Assembly (NCBI GenBank): GCA_964035575.1
Contig: OZ037917.1
Coordinates: 434,001 to 498,000 of the forward strand
Reading direction: 5' to 3'
Length of the DNA stretch: 64,000 bases
Source: Rhynchopus sp. YZ270_cl-10
Lineage: Eukaryota; Euglenozoa; Diplonemea; Diplonemida; Diplonemidae
The notes beneath the pieces are model-generated. The model was not told the DNA's origin. It worked only from the letters and a program-made list of their open reading frames with translations, and did no database searches. Shown here piece after piece: positions 9,351 through 19,142 of this stretch (positions are counted from its first letter, which is position 1; every line of letters starts with the position of its first letter). A program made the translations under genes and the position numbers.

Positions 9351-10970
9351 CTAGAGGATGGCAATAGTGGGTATGTTGAGGACTGCGGTGTCGTAGTTGA
9401 GGTTGACCTGGAGGTGCGGGGACTGGTTGGCACCTTCGTACAGGGAGTTGTTCAGGCTGATGCCGAACATAAGCGACTCGTCGACCTTGAAGTCCCTGCA
9501 GGCGGCGTGGAAGGTAAGTGGGCGCATCTTGTATGGTGTGCCCGCCGTGGAGTTGACCCACACACCCTGCGGTCCGTGAGAGAGGAGCGTCGCCTTGGTG
9601 GCACCAAAGAAGTTCTTCTTCTTGACAGACCACACCCACCCCATCACCTGGAAGCGGTCTGCGTTGGCGGTGGCAACAAGCCCAGTCAGATCCATGTTTC
9701 CGCACACCCGAGTCTTCTCCTTGAAGGGCTCGCTCAAGTACGCAATCTCGTACTTAACATCCAGCTTCTCAATGTCAATGGTGACAGGGATAATAGGCTG
9801 CAGGCCTGGGCGGATGGTAGGAGTGCCCACAGTCTGCATGGTTTTGTTGGTGTACGTAATGGCGTCGGAGCCGGACCCCTTGCCTGTGGTCAGCGCACCG
9901 TGGCTTGCGTTGCCACGGCTGACAATGCCGTAGCTGGTGACGGTGTACTTCTCTTCGGGTTTGGAAGGAGGCCAGGTGCTGTAGTTTGCGTGGGTGTAGA
10001 CAGGGTTGCCTGGGATGAGTGGGTCGTGGTGGTCCGAGAGGGAGACCTGCACAAGGTCGCCCTTCTCCACGTCGTTCTGCACTCCCTTGAGGAAGTGGTC
10101 CAGCCAGAGGTACGCAGTGTCCCAAATGCGGTTCGAAGTCTCAGGCACAAGGCCCTCCCCATCGGCCTCTCCGTGTGTACCCTGGCAGAGGAAGAGCTTC
10201 TTCGGTCCCTTGATGGCTTCGTAGAGCTCGATCTGGAAGTTGGAGTGGAAGAGGTTGTCCTCAAACTGGTTTGACATAAGCACGGCTGGGTTGTTTGCGT
10301 TCAGCTGGTCCATGTAGCGCACTGGGGAGCGGTCCAGCGCCCAGTTCGTGGTGTATGACACATTGGTGTACGTGAACATGTTCGCCATGATCTGGAGCAG
10401 CTCCTTGGGCTCGTTCCCGAAGGGTGCAGCCCCACCGTCCAGAAGCGTGTACGTCCAGTAGAGGGACGGTGCTTCGTTCCACCAGAGTGCGCCCACTAAG
10501 TCGTACCATCCCGAGAAGGAGAGGACTGCTGAGATTCTGCTGTCGTTTGCGGCGGAGAGCACGGAGATGCCTGCACCGTACGAGATGCCTCCTGTTGCGA
10601 TGGCGGAGGCGTTCAGCTTGTCACCCCAGTGTGCGATCGCCCAGCTGATCACCTCGGCGTGGTCACGGACGTCCTGAGGACTGGCAGTGCCGATGACACC
10701 TCCGGAGGTGAACCAGCCGCGTGCAGCGTACTCAACAGCGATGTACTCACGCTCGGCGATCTTGCGTGCGGGCCAGAGGTACTCCACCCCGGGCAGGCCC
10801 CATGAGTTGATGAAGACGACGAGAGGCAGCGGCTTCGTGATCTCCTTAGGCTCGTATGAGTTCGTCTCAAGCTGCGTGCCGTCGTAGGAAGTGACGCGGT
10901 GCAGCTTCCACTCCACGTCCACTGCCGCAGTGCAGCATGCAGCACTCAGAAGCAGTGCTGCCTTGATCAT
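9351..10970 (-). CDS. Secreted alpha/beta hydrolase, S15/CocE type (H2)
   Basis: 539 residues with a signal peptide (MIKAALLLSAACCTAA). The nucleophile elbow is GGISYGAG, the acid segment is SNQFEDNLFHS and the base segment is QGTHGEADG. The C-terminal jelly-roll ends in the WSVKKKNFFGATKA and FHAACRDF blocks shared by all paralogs. The start is the ATG 24 nt downstream of a TTCAG acceptor-like site; the upstream in-frame extension lacks signal-peptide character. The central block is identical to H1 over 155 bp, although flanking parts of the proteins differ at many positions. The gene is second in the array and is separated from H3 by about 0.9 kb of hairpin-rich spacer. Confidence 0.85.
   Translation of the reverse strand: MIKAALLLSAACCTAAVDVEWKLHRVTSYDGTQLETNSYEPKEITKPLPLVVFINSWGLPGVEYLWPARKIAEREYIAVEYAARGWFTSGGVIGTASPQDVRDHAEVISWAIAHWGDKLNASAIATGGISYGAGISVLSAANDSRISAVLSFSGWYDLVGALWWNEAPSLYWTYTLLDGGAAPFGNEPKELLQIMANMFTYTNVSYTTNWALDRSPVRYMDQLNANNPAVLMSNQFEDNLFHSNFQIELYEAIKGPKKLFLCQGTHGEADGEGLVPETSNRIWDTAYLWLDHFLKGVQNDVEKGDLVQVSLSDHHDPLIPGNPVYTHANYSTWPPSKPEEKYTVTSYGIVSRGNASHGALTTGKGSGSDAITYTNKTMQTVGTPTIRPGLQPIIPVTIDIEKLDVKYEIAYLSEPFKEKTRVCGNMDLTGLVATANADRFQVMGWVWSVKKKNFFGATKATLLSHGPQGVWVNSTAGTPYKMRPLTFHAACRDFKVDESLMFGISLNNSLYEGANQSPHLQVNLNYDTAVLNIPTIAIL
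9941..10095. other. Gene-conversion block in H2
   Basis: 155 bp identical to 7377-7531 in H1; its first 124 bp are also identical to H3. Sequence on both sides diverges abruptly. Confidence 0.9.
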
Positions 10971-11879
10971 TGTGGCTGTCTTGCTTTTTTGTCCCTGAAG
11001 GGGAAAAGGGGTTTGAGGAATTGAATGAAGTGTCAAGAATATGGGGATGTGGGAGGAAAGTACAGTGACGTTATTAATGCAGGCGGTAAATAATAAAGAA
11101 AGAAAAAAGAGTGAGAAAACGGGAGAGGTGAAGTTCCAGTAGCCTTAGCAAACAGACATGCCCGCAAAGTAATACACGGCGGTGTTGCTGCTGCAAGGCG
11201 CTAAATAAGGAAAGACACACAACAAAAGGAAACCTTATGTAAGATGCATGCACGCTCTCGTGCACACATCTTCTACGTAAGGAATGATTACGATAAATTC
11301 TTGAAAATATGAAAAAACCTGCCGTACAACACATCGTGAAGCCATCAGAGCACAACACATCTGGGAAGAAAAGGGTTGGTAAGATGGACCTAAACGCCCA
11401 CCTTGGTCACAACCGATATTAAAACCTTCTAAGATAAAACCAACCACATGGCTGCACACAATGTCTCGAGGTAGGTAACTAACACCCTACCCAATGACAA
11501 TATACACAACAGTTGAGAATACAACACCCCGCATCCCGAATACAATAAATAAACACACATAAAAAATACACTCGACACACAACGATGCAATTCTATTCCA
11601 CACATAGAAATCAAAGGAAAGAAAAGTTTATAAGATGACCCTAAGCCTCTCTGTGCGTCACACACCTTAGTCACCCTAGGAAATTGGAATGAAATAATCA
11701 ATATCCCCAATTAGTTGCTATTTGAGGAAATTTGCGGAAAAATTTGCTCACCTTTTGCGCCGATTCTTCTAGAGGCCCCCTCACCATACAGCGTAATAGG
11801 TATTATAGACAAAAAATAGATACCCCCGCTTTTACCGTTTTACCATTGAACTCAACTCCTCCTCCACACCTCCAACGAC
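10971..11879. other. Intergenic H3-H2 with hairpin repeats
   Basis: No gene. It holds a strong hairpin at 11233-11282 and family A-like elements at 11380-11411 and 11632-11677. The last reads AAGATGACCCTAAGCCTCT and ends in a TAGTCACC arm. Confidence 0.55.
11233..11282. repeat. 50 bp hairpin (family F)
   Basis: CCTTATGTAAGATG on the left pairs with CATCTTCTACGTAAGG on the right. The inner stem ATGCACG pairs with CGTGCA around a CTCT loop. Confidence 0.75.
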
Positions 11880-13517
11880 CTACACCTCAGCAACCGTGCT
11901 GAGGTGCAGGCTTGCAGTATTGTACATGAGACGAATAGAGAGCCCTGCGCTCATATTCGCTGCAGAGTACAGAGAGTTGTTCATGCTGAGTCCAAGCATT
12001 AACATGTCGTTTTTTTTGAAGTCCCTGCACGCAGTATGGAACGTCATTGGCGGCAGGGTGTACGGCCTCCCTGGGGACGCACCCTCCCACACATCCAAAG
12101 GGGCATGAGTCATCAACGCCGCCTTCGTCGCACCAAAGAAATTCTTTGGCTTCACCGACCACAGATACCCCATAACCTGAAACCTTTCAGCATTTGACAC
12201 CACCTGCAGACCACTAATATTAAAGTTCCCGCAGAACCTAGTCTTCTCTGTAAACGGTGCTGTTAAAAAGGCGAGCTCATATTCAGGGTTGAGTTTTTCA
12301 ATGTCAATCACCTTTGGAACGACAGGCTGCAACCCTGGCTTCAGAAATGGAATGCCTACCTGCATTTCGGTGCGATTCGAGTAGGAAATCACATCAGTCG
12401 CGTTTGTAGGGGGAGTAGTGGAGAGCGTGCCGTACTGTGCGGTCTCTCTGCTGTGCAGGCTGTAGCGCACCTCGGTGTACTTCTCTTCGGGTTTGGAAGG
12501 AGGCCAGGTGCTGTAGTTTGCGTGGGTGTAGACAGGGTTGCCTGGGATGAGTGGGTCGTGGTGGTCCGAGAGGGAGACCTGCACAAGGTCGCCCTTTTCA
12601 GCACCGTTGTCAATGCCCTTGAGGAATCGGTCCAGCCAGAGGAAGTTTTCCCCCCAGATCGGGCCGTCCTGGAGAAATGGGAGCAGGCCTTTGCCTTCAG
12701 CCTCTGCGTGCGTGCCTTGGTTGAGGAAGAGCTTCTTGGGGCCGGTCAGCTTCTTCCAGTACTCAAGCTGGAAGTTGGAGTGGAAGAGATTGTCCTCAAA
12801 CTGATTTGACATCAAAACCGGAACATTACGGTCGTTCAGCTGGTCGATATATGTCATAGGGGACCGTGAATACGAATAATTCTTCACAAAAGACATGTTA
12901 TAATACGTCAAAGTGTAGTTCACCAAATTCCCAATCACCGGCGGCAAATTTCCCATGATTTTTGGCACCCCATACGCAAGCTTTAGGCCCCAATACAGAG
13001 ATGGTGCTTCATTCCACCAGAGCGCGTCAAGGAGTTGAGACCATCCGGAGAAGGCGAAGACTGCTTTGATGCGCGGATCGATGGCGGCGGTGATCAGCGA
13101 GATGCCTGCCCCATACGAGACCCCCCCTGTTGCGATGGCGGAGACGTTCAGCTTGTCACCCCAATACTGCATAGCCCAGGTGACCACCTCTGCGTGGTCC
13201 CGTTGATCATTTTCTCCAGCAATATCGATTTCACCGCCTGAGGTATACCAGCCGCGAGAAGCATACTCCACGGCAATGTATCCTCGGGTCGCCATCTCTC
13301 GTGCAGGCCAGGCGTACTCAATACCGGGTACTCCAAAAGAGTTGATCATGACAACCAGCGGGAGGGGGGAGCTAATGTTGCTTGGTGCGTAGGAATTTGC
13401 CTCCAGCTGCGTGCCATCAAAGCTGGTGATTCTGTGGAGCGAAAAGGTAACGTTTGGTGTGTCCTGCGCAACAGAGGCTGCGGCAAGAAGAAGTACTCCA
13501 AGCATCGATCTGACCAT
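11880..13517 (-). CDS. Secreted alpha/beta hydrolase, S15/CocE type (H3)
   Basis: 545 residues. The signal peptide is MVRSMLGVLLLAAASVAQ. The nucleophile elbow is GGVSYGAG, the acid segment is SNQFEDNLFHS and the base segment is QGTHAEAEG. The ATG lies 16 nt after a GACAG acceptor-like site; an upstream in-frame extension of 20 residues is ignored because it precedes the signal peptide. The segment after the catalytic His shares 143 identical bases with H1, but the KLTGPKKLFLNQGTHAEA region is more like H4 and H5, so H3 is a mosaic. Asn-X-Ser/Thr sequons are frequent in the C-terminal half, as expected of a secreted protein. Confidence 0.85.
   Translation of the reverse strand: MVRSMLGVLLLAAASVAQDTPNVTFSLHRITSFDGTQLEANSYAPSNISSPLPLVVMINSFGVPGIEYAWPAREMATRGYIAVEYASRGWYTSGGEIDIAGENDQRDHAEVVTWAMQYWGDKLNVSAIATGGVSYGAGISLITAAIDPRIKAVFAFSGWSQLLDALWWNEAPSLYWGLKLAYGVPKIMGNLPPVIGNLVNYTLTYYNMSFVKNYSYSRSPMTYIDQLNDRNVPVLMSNQFEDNLFHSNFQLEYWKKLTGPKKLFLNQGTHAEAEGKGLLPFLQDGPIWGENFLWLDRFLKGIDNGAEKGDLVQVSLSDHHDPLIPGNPVYTHANYSTWPPSKPEEKYTEVRYSLHSRETAQYGTLSTTPPTNATDVISYSNRTEMQVGIPFLKPGLQPVVPKVIDIEKLNPEYELAFLTAPFTEKTRFCGNFNISGLQVVSNAERFQVMGYLWSVKPKNFFGATKAALMTHAPLDVWEGASPGRPYTLPPMTFHTACRDFKKNDMLMLGLSMNNSLYSAANMSAGLSIRLMYNTASLHLSTVAEV
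12454..12596. other. Gene-conversion block in H3
   Basis: 143 bp identical base for base to 7358-7500 in H1. The sequence then changes from the GTC-CAC-GTC-G pattern of H1 and H2 to a different GAEKG-coding sequence. Confidence 0.9.
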
Positions 13518-14219
13518 TTCCCCCCTTTTTTCCCTGTCTAAATAGTTGTGAAAGGTGGAGAGAGAAGTTCGGATCATTAGTAAAAGAGTAGTTGAAATGT
13601 GCTAAAAAAAAAAAACGCATCTCGTGCAAAGGGTAGGTCCATGGGAGTGTTCCGTACCGCAAGAGAGCCGAAGGGCGGTTCACAACCGCTCGGAGAACGA
13701 TAAAACAAAGAGGAGGGGGTATCCATACTTTGGGAGGGGAAGGGGGAGATTGTCACAAAAAAAAAAAAATAGAGAAACTTAGAAATATGGAAAAAATGAA
13801 CACACACATACACATCTTTCAAGAAAGACAAAAAAAAAAGGTTGGCTTTTTTTTTATAAGCCTGACCTAGACAATCCACTTCGAGTATAGTTCACCCCGA
13901 GACACACTGGGTAAAAAAAAAAACCTAAAAAATAAATAAATAAACATTCGGTAAGTAAGCTTGATTCATTCAGAAGACACCGACAGACACACTGCATCGT
14001 CTGATAATCCACAAACTAGCAAAAAAAAAAATGTGTTTTCATGAGTGCAATACTATAACGCCAAACACACAACTAGGTAATGAATAATGATCCACTCCTA
14101 GGAAAACTACCCACCAACTGACTTCAACACATATGCCACACATTTTTTTTTTTCACTATCGTTTTATTGGGAACGCTTTTTCCCCACCATGATGTTTTTT
14201 AAAAATGAAAAGTTTTTGT

Positions 14220-14254
14220 AAGATGATCCTAAGCCTCTCGTGCTTAGTCACCTT
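14220..14254. repeat. Family A hairpin, best copy
   Basis: The core reads CCTAAGCCTCTCGTGCTTAG, preceded by AAGATGAT and followed by TCACCTT. CTAAGC pairs with GCTTAG around a CTCTCGT loop, and AAGATGA pairs imperfectly with TCACCTT. Similar copies: 11632-11677, 15754-15789, 21011-21054, 21927-21961, 23031-23065, 23552-23587, 27253-27283, 28217-28251, 28730-28767, 31342-31375, 34550-34584 and 34757-34800. More decayed copies are at 11380-11411 and 22194-22230, and a reversed one at 8527-8550. Confidence 0.8.
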
Positions 14255-14466
14255 GAATCAAAGTGAATCTGACCGACAGTAACGACATTATTCAGGTCAC
14301 TCTATAGAAATCCGGGGGAGGGGAGAGGGGGGGGAAATACCGAGCCGTTTCGTGCACTCTCACTGAGGGGGGAGAAAAAATACCTCAGGAACACATATCA
14401 TCGTACAGTTTATGCAAGATGAGTCTTAGCCTCACATTGATTTTTTTTTTTATCACCCTTTCAAAG

Positions 14467-14676
14467 CACGGCGGACTAGTCAGGTGAACTACTAGTGAAA
14501 CTACTAGTCGTAACGACTAGTGCTACACTGGTGGTTTGAATGGGTTTTTATGAAGTTTTTGTTATGTTTGCTTTGTGCTACACTGGTGGTGTCACTGATG
14601 TAACACTAGTTGTAAAACACTAGTCATGTGGACGAGTAGCACTACTATAGTAGTCTTCTCTGACTAGTCAGCCGTG
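14467..14676. mobile_element. ACTAGT-rich MITE with nested insertion
   Basis: Terminal inverted repeats begin CACGGCGGACTAGTCAG on the left and CACGGCTGACTAGTCAG on the complement of the right end, with further pairing inward to CTACTA. Internally, ACTAGT and CACTAGT are repeated about eight times in both orientations. A 40 bp element (14536-14575) later landed inside it. No target duplication was recognised. Confidence 0.65.
14536..14575 (-). mobile_element. 40 bp short retroposon-like element, copy 1
   Basis: The plus strand begins TTGAATGGGTTTTTATGAAG and ends GTTATGTTTGCTTTG. It is bracketed by perfect 15 bp direct repeats TGCTACACTGGTGGT at 14521-14535 and 14576-14590. The same sequence occurs at 41727-41775 with a different flanking duplication. 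Read on the minus strand the element ends in CATTCAA next to the duplication. Confidence 0.75.
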
Positions 14677-15311
14677 AGAATACTCCAGGACGGAGGGGGG
14701 GGGGGCGCTGAATCCTGTGGGGTGGGTTTGGCATCAGGGGAAAACAAAATATTTTTTTTTGTAAGATGAATGTACCTCTGGTGGACACAAACATCGCAAA
14801 AACGTTGAAAAGTGGAGCTGCATCCCATAGGTGGGGGCAACTACACCTATTCCAACAATTTTATCAGCAAAAAAGAAGGGGGAAAAAAGGAGGCAGAGCT
14901 ACGCCAGTACGACATATCCACACACCCCGCGGAGTACCTATTCTCGGGGGGGGGGAGGGTTGGGGAAGGGGGGAAAAAAAACGTTACCTCTGGCTATATG
15001 AAGGCAGTACGCCCCAGAGTGGCAACGTGTGGCAGCAAGCCCATATGGTTGGTTCAAAACGCGCGTGCACACATCCCCTTTGTATGAGAGGGGGTGATGT
15101 TTTTTCCTTGCATAATGCCTTAACCAATTGGGCTCCATTTGCTTTCGTTCGCTCCGCTTGTATAAAAAATTGTAGTATCTCCCACCCACCAAAGGTAGGG
15201 TATGCACACGACGCCATGACAGAATGACATGACAGAATGACTTTTTGAGAAGAGAGTGTGAGGGAATACATTTTTGTTTTGTTTTCCTTTCCCACACAAA
15301 ACAAAAAAAAA

Positions 15312-15356
15312 AGTGAAGTTGATAGTGCACGGCTCTGAGACGCAGGCACTGACACA
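15312..15356. repeat. Family B element
   Basis: Pattern AAGTGAAGTTGATAGTGCAC then GAGACGCAGGCACTGACAC. Further copies are at 15511-15560, 34695-34744 and 55751-55800 (the last two with ACGCCTCT in the middle). A weaker one is near 28455-28500. Confidence 0.7.
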
Positions 15357-15906
15357 AAAAAAAAAAAAAAAAGCACACGCGGTAAAAAGAGTAGGCCTTG
15401 TTTGGTAAGGGGAAAAAGAGAGAGGGAGAACGAGAACTACCACATAAAAAAAAGAAAAAAAAGAAATATTGTGAGAATCCTTCTGTAGTCACCTAAAAAA
15501 AAAAAAAAATGGAAGTTGAGAAGTGCAAAACGCCTCCGTGGACGTAGGCACAGGTTCTCCAAGGGGGATTAACCCGCAAGAGAGACCACTTCGTACACAA
15601 TGTTTCCCCCACCCATAGAACTGTTTTTTGGTGTAGTTTAAGGGGGGGAGAGAGAGGAAGTGAGGGAGGGGGGAGGGAGAAGTGATATGAGTGTTGTTCG
15701 AACTTTCACTCTCAAATCGAAGCAGTTAAAAAAGAAATAAAAGAAAAGTTTATAAGATGATTCCTAAGCCCCTCGTGCTTAGTCACCTTGTATAAAAAAC
15801 TTCAGATGAATGCTCTGTGCAACACCCATCATCTAAATGAATGACGTTCGAGGGATTTTAATATTTTTTTTTTCACTACCCCGATTTTCGTCCTTCTTTC
15901 CGGTTT

Positions 15907-17538
15907 TCAAACAACACGGACGGACTCAACGTTGAGTGTTGCTGTGCTGTAGTCAAACTTGACCTGGAGGCTGGCGGCATCGTTTGCCCCCTTGTACAGG
16001 CTGTTGTGCATGTTGAGTCCAAGCATGAGGGACTCTCCCGCCTTGATGTCGCGGCAGCCTGCGTGGAAGGTGAGGGTAGGGACAGTCATCGGCTGGCCAG
16101 GGGTAGGGACGGAGTACACGTTGAGCGGTCCGTGTGTGAGGATCGCTGCCTTCTGGGCACCGAAGAAGTTCTTCGGCTGCACAGACCAGAGGTACCCCAT
16201 CACCTGGAAGGAGTCCTGCAGGGTCGTTGCCTGAAGCCCGGTCAGGTTGAAGTTCCCGCACACACGTGTGGTGGCAGGCAGAGGGTCCGTCAGGAACGCA
16301 AGCTCGTACTCAGCGTTGAGCTTCAGAATGTCGATGCTGTGGATGTACAGAGGGCGCTCCGCAGCACCAGCAGCAGGGATGCCCACAGAGAGCTCCGTCT
16401 TGTTCGTGTAGGTGATCAGGTCCCCCTTGGTCGGTACGTAGTCCTGCTTCGTCACGAGCTTTCCAAAGGTCGAGCCAGCCCCAGTCTCGTTCCTGCTCAG
16501 AATGGTGTACTGGAGCACCCTGTAGTCCTCATCCTCGTTGATCGGCGGCCACGTGCTGTAGGTCGACCTCGTGTAGACAGGCTTCCCAGGGATAAGCGGG
16601 TTGTGGTGGTCCGAGAGCGAGACCTCGACAATGGGCATCTCCTCGACCTTGTTCTGCACGCCCTTGAGGAAGCGGTCGAGCCACTCGTAGGTGGCGTCCC
16701 AGATGTAGTTGTCGACGGGGAAGAGCCCTGTGCCGTCTGCCTCTGCGTGTGTGCCTTGGGCGAGGAAGAGCTTCTTGGGGCCGGTCAGCTTCTTCCAGTA
16801 GTCGAGCTGGAAGTTGGAGTGGAACATGTTGTCCTCGAACTGGTTCGACATGAGCACGGGCACGTTGCGTGCGTTGATCTGGTCGATGTAGGTGATGGGG
16901 GAGCGTGCACCTGCCCAGGCGAGCGTCTCGGGGATGTTCTTGTGCTCCATGACGTTGTTAAGCATCTCCGTCATGATCTCAGGCTCGCGCCCGGTCATGT
17001 TGCCTGCTATTGTGAGTGCGTAGGTCCAGAAGAGGGACGGCGACTCGCTCCACCACAACGCGTCAATGAGCGACGCCCACCCGCTCATCGCGAAGCACGC
17101 GGTGATCCTGCTGTCGTTTGCGGTCGCCATCAGCGAGATCCCCGCACCGTACGAGATTCCTCCTGTCGCGATGGCGGAGACGTTCAGCTTGTCACCCCAC
17201 TTCTTCATCGCCCAGGTGATCACCTCAGCGTGGTCACGGATGTCGTCGGGTCCTCCGGTCCCAATCATACCTCCGGAGGTGTAGAAACCACGTGCCTCGT
17301 ACTCGACGGCGATGTAGTTGTTTTCGGCCATCTGGCGGGAAGGCCAGATGTACTCCACTCCAGGCATGGCCCAGGAGTTGATCATGACAACAAGCGGCAG
17401 GGGTGTCGTGATGTCCTTTGGTGCGTATGTGTTCGCAGTCAGCTCCGTTCCGTCATAGGACTGGATCCTGTGCAGGCCGAACACCACCTCCGCAGAGGCG
17501 ACGCTCAGTGCCGAGAGGCACAGCGCGAGGGTCTTCAT
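15907..17538 (-). CDS. Secreted alpha/beta hydrolase, S15/CocE type (H4)
   Basis: 543 residues, cleanest member of the family. The signal peptide is MKTLALCLSALSVASA. Predicted triad: Ser129 in GGISYGAG, Asp236 in SNQFEDNMF, His264 in QGTHAEADG. The Asp-to-His spacing of 28 is the same as in bacterial cocaine esterase, which supports the assignment. The C-terminal domain (about 340-543) has the X-Pro peptidase jelly-roll blocks. The ATG lies 24 nt after a CCCACGCAG acceptor-like site. A 153 bp block is identical to H5. Coding sequence is more GC-rich than the spacer. The close similarity to bacterial S15-like hydrolases suggests an ancient lateral acquisition followed by local expansion (inference). 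Confidence 0.87.
   Translation of the reverse strand: MKTLALCLSALSVASAEVVFGLHRIQSYDGTELTANTYAPKDITTPLPLVVMINSWAMPGVEYIWPSRQMAENNYIAVEYEARGFYTSGGMIGTGGPDDIRDHAEVITWAMKKWGDKLNVSAIATGGISYGAGISLMATANDSRITACFAMSGWASLIDALWWSESPSLFWTYALTIAGNMTGREPEIMTEMLNNVMEHKNIPETLAWAGARSPITYIDQINARNVPVLMSNQFEDNMFHSNFQLDYWKKLTGPKKLFLAQGTHAEADGTGLFPVDNYIWDATYEWLDRFLKGVQNKVEEMPIVEVSLSDHHNPLIPGKPVYTRSTYSTWPPINEDEDYRVLQYTILSRNETGAGSTFGKLVTKQDYVPTKGDLITYTNKTELSVGIPAAGAAERPLYIHSIDILKLNAEYELAFLTDPLPATTRVCGNFNLTGLQATTLQDSFQVMGYLWSVQPKNFFGAQKAAILTHGPLNVYSVPTPGQPMTVPTLTFHAGCRDIKAGESLMLGLNMHNSLYKGANDAASLQVKFDYSTATLNVESVRVV
16538..16690. other. Gene-conversion block shared with H5
   Basis: 153 bp identical to 26009-26161. 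After three differences in the next ten bases, near identity continues to about 16835 (26306 in H5). The encoded segment runs from the catalytic Asp/His region to STWPP. Confidence 0.9.
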
Positions 17539-17646
17539 AGTGATGTCTTTGGTAACCTTGCTCTGCGTGGGGGTAATGTGGAGTGTGGAATGTGAGTCGT
17601 GTGCAGTAGCAGTGCCCGAGGGGCTCTCTCTCCATCAGTAAGGTAA

Positions 17647-17690
<44 letters not shown>

Positions 17691-17836
17691 GTTAGTGGGT
17701 GAACGGAGTACTGTGATAACACAAAAGGTAAAAATAGGGGGAAACCGGTGGGCTAGCATCGGTATCAAACTCGGCGGCGAAAACGTATGGGACAAAAGAG
17801 GGGAGCATATGGGTGAGAGAAAACCAGAGGTAAAAA
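17539..17836. other. 5' flank of H4
   Basis: About 300 bases upstream of H4. Apart from the acceptor-like CAG close to the start codon I see no gene or recognisable element. Confidence 0.4.
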
Positions 17837-17906
17837 GGGGGGGGGGGGGGGGGCAGGCACCTCGCTACTTTCTGGGGGGTACGTGTACAGTGGGGGGGGG
17901 GGGGGG

Positions 17907-19095
17907 TAGGTGGGGGCAAAACCCCTATTTTTTTGAGGCATTTTGACTTTTTTGGACTTCCGCGCAAAGTACGTACAAACCACCCCTCATACCCACCCAG
18001 AAATGGGTCAGAAACACCCTGTGACCCGAAAATCCATGCTAAGGGCGACTCAGAATATGAAAAAATGCAAAAAAATAGTGAAAAAGTGGCCTTTTGACGG
18101 TTTTGGCCATGTTGGGTAAAATGGCCATTTTTGGACAAAAAAATCAAAAAAACAGCAAAATTTCGACGTCATGACAGCTGCTTGGGCACAAACCTACCCC
18201 AGGGAGGTCCTGTGAGTCCATTCCGACCTGTTTTGGACACTTTAGGTACTTTTTTTGGCCGTTTTTTGGTGTTTTTAGGTCAAAAAATACCCTGGACTTT
18301 ACCCTGGACGTCCCTGGGCCGCGACTTGCGCCCTGCTTTTGGACCCACTCTGGGCCAAAAAATGGGTGAAAACCCCCGAAAAAGCACTCCGGGAACCCAG
18401 ATAGTTCCAAATATCCACCAGAAACCCACCCAAACACCTCAAAAACATGCCAGAAAAATATTTTCAAAAACACACTTTTTTCAAAAAGTTCATCTGGGCA
18501 GGTTCCATAATGACTTATTTGAAAAAGTGTGTTTTTAAAAATATTTTTCTGGCATGTTTTTGAGGTGTTTGGGTGGGTTTCTGGTGGATATTTGGAACTA
18601 TCTGGGTTCCCGGAGTGCTTTTTCGGGGGTTTTCACCCATTTTTTTGCCCAGAGTGGGTCCAAAAGCAGGGCGCAAGTCGCGGCCCAGGACGTCCAGGGT
18701 AAAGTCCAGGGTATTTTTTGACCTAAAAACACCAAAAAACGGCCAAAAAAAGTACCTAAAGTGTCCAAAACAGGTCGGAATGGACTCACAGGACCTCCCT
18801 GGGGTAGGTTTGTGCCCAAGCAGCTGTCATGACGTCGAAATTTTGCTGTTTTTTTGATTTTTTTGTCCAAAAATGGCCATTTTACCCAACATGGCCAAAA
18901 CCGTCAAAAGGCCACTTTTTCACTATTTTTTTGCATTTTTTCATATTCTGAGTCGCCCTTAGCATGGATTTTCGGGTCACAGGGTGTTTCTGACCCATTT
19001 CTGGGTGGGTATGAGGGGTGGTTTGTGGGTACTTTGCGCGGAAGTCCAAAAAAGTCAAAATGCCTCACCCGTCCTGAAGGTTTTGCCCCCACCTA
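17907..19095. repeat. Foldback 1, arms about 575 bp
   Basis: Near-perfect inverted repeat: 17907-18483 pairs with 18519-19095 around a spacer of about 35 bases. In the outer 120 bases only a single short mismatch cluster was seen. Arms end in TAGGTGGGGGCAAAACC. Confidence 0.9.

Positions 19096-19141
<46 letters not shown>
19096..19141. repeat. 46-base G homopolymer
   Basis: Uninterrupted G from 19096 to 19141 at the junction of the two foldbacks. True length is uncertain because such runs are hard to sequence. Confidence 0.85.

Positions 19142-19142
<1 letters not shown>

Larger units (their letters stand above)
13518..15906. other. Intergenic H4-H3, repeat-rich
   Basis: 2.4 kb without a supported gene. 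It holds family A elements (14220-14254, 14412-14462, 15754-15789), an ACTAGT-rich inverted-repeat element (14467-14676) with a nested 40 bp insert, two family B elements (15312-15356, 15511-15560) and several A/T runs. Confidence 0.6.

Noticed and set aside
14984-15492. Minus-strand ORFs of 107-184 codons upstream of H3
   Set aside because: Phe/Lys-rich translations of T/A runs that span family B repeats; no motif and no conserved start context.
16006-17595. Plus-strand ORF of 529 codons opposite H4, and similar long plus ORFs opposite other hydrolases, UBE2O and the kinase
   Set aside because: They mirror GC-rich minus-strand genes with clear motifs, repeat in each paralog, and have arginine, valine and histidine-rich shadow composition.
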